Source: Oribacterium sp. UBA3737
Lineage (GTDB): Bacteria; Bacillota_A; Clostridia; Lachnospirales; Lachnospiraceae
Length of the DNA stretch: 5,564 nt
Assembly (NCBI GenBank): GCA_002371295.1
Contig: DFGZ01000001.1
Location: 1 to 5,564, forward strand
Reading direction: 5' to 3'
The notes beneath the pieces were generated by a model. The model saw nothing but the letters and a program-made list of their open reading frames with translations. It was not told where the DNA came from and did no database searches. Each line of letters opens with the position of its first letter. Position 1 is the first letter of the stretch. Positions 5,495-5,564 of the stretch are shown here, in pieces. The position numbers and the translations under genes were made by a program.

Positions 5495-5564
5495 AAGGCT
5501 GAGATTTAATTCCTTAAGTTTTGCAAGTACTTCCTCAAGAGACTTACGACCAAGGTTACGAACC
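5477..5564 (-). CDS. rpoA: DNA-directed RNA polymerase subunit alpha, C-terminal end (partial)
   Basis: The last 28 codons of rpoA are visible; the rest lies beyond the right edge. The translated end, VRNLGRKSLEEVLAKLKELN followed by LSLTIREE, is the typical C-terminal tail of the alpha C-terminal domain, which contacts promoter UP elements and activators. The motif RNLGRKSL(E/D)E is strongly conserved in bacterial alpha subunits. The position directly before rplQ agrees with the standard end of the ribosomal-protein operon. The stop codon TAA (5477-5479) sits in the loop of a perfect hairpin. Confidence 0.95.
   Translation of the reverse strand, partial: VRNLGRKSLEEVLAKLKELNLSLTIREE

Overview
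The window looks like a chromosomal stretch of a low-to-mid GC Firmicute, most likely a member of the Clostridia near the Lachnospiraceae (Butyrivibrio/Lachnospira-like). That placement is inferred from the rpoA–rplQ–ecfA–ecfA–ecfT gene order, an enlarged bL17, and a secreted protein with cell-wall-binding repeats of the type common in that family. All five genes lie on the minus strand, so transcription runs from high to low coordinates.

In transcription order: (1) the last 28 codons of rpoA (RNA polymerase alpha), whose stop codon sits in the loop of a perfect 14-bp hairpin; (2) a 91-nt spacer with further small inverted repeats, then rplQ (bL17, 178 aa), closed by a strong intrinsic terminator; (3) a 253-nt AT-rich gap that holds this terminator and probable promoter signals; (4) a 487-aa secreted protein with a fibronectin-III-like region, a Gly/Ser/Thr linker and about seven cell-wall-binding repeats, with its own terminator; (5) a second 250-nt gap in which a promoter overlaps that terminator; (6) a 674-aa fusion of the two ECF transporter ATPases (EcfA1-EcfA2); (7) ecfT, overlapping the ATPase gene by one base; (8) 50 nt of hairpin-forming sequence with a possible ribosome binding site for the next gene outside the window.

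The two ATPase domains and EcfT together make the shared energising module of a group II energy-coupling-factor importer. No substrate-binding S component is present, as expected when the module serves S components encoded elsewhere. The most unusual points are the ATPase fusion, a roughly 74-residue hydrophilic insertion between Walker A and the Q-loop of the second ATPase domain (its DNA contains two adjacent inverted repeats), the surface-protein gene placed between rplQ and the ecf genes, and the hairpin around the rpoA stop codon. I see no mobile element, CRISPR array, tRNA or rRNA, and no clear new multi-gene system.
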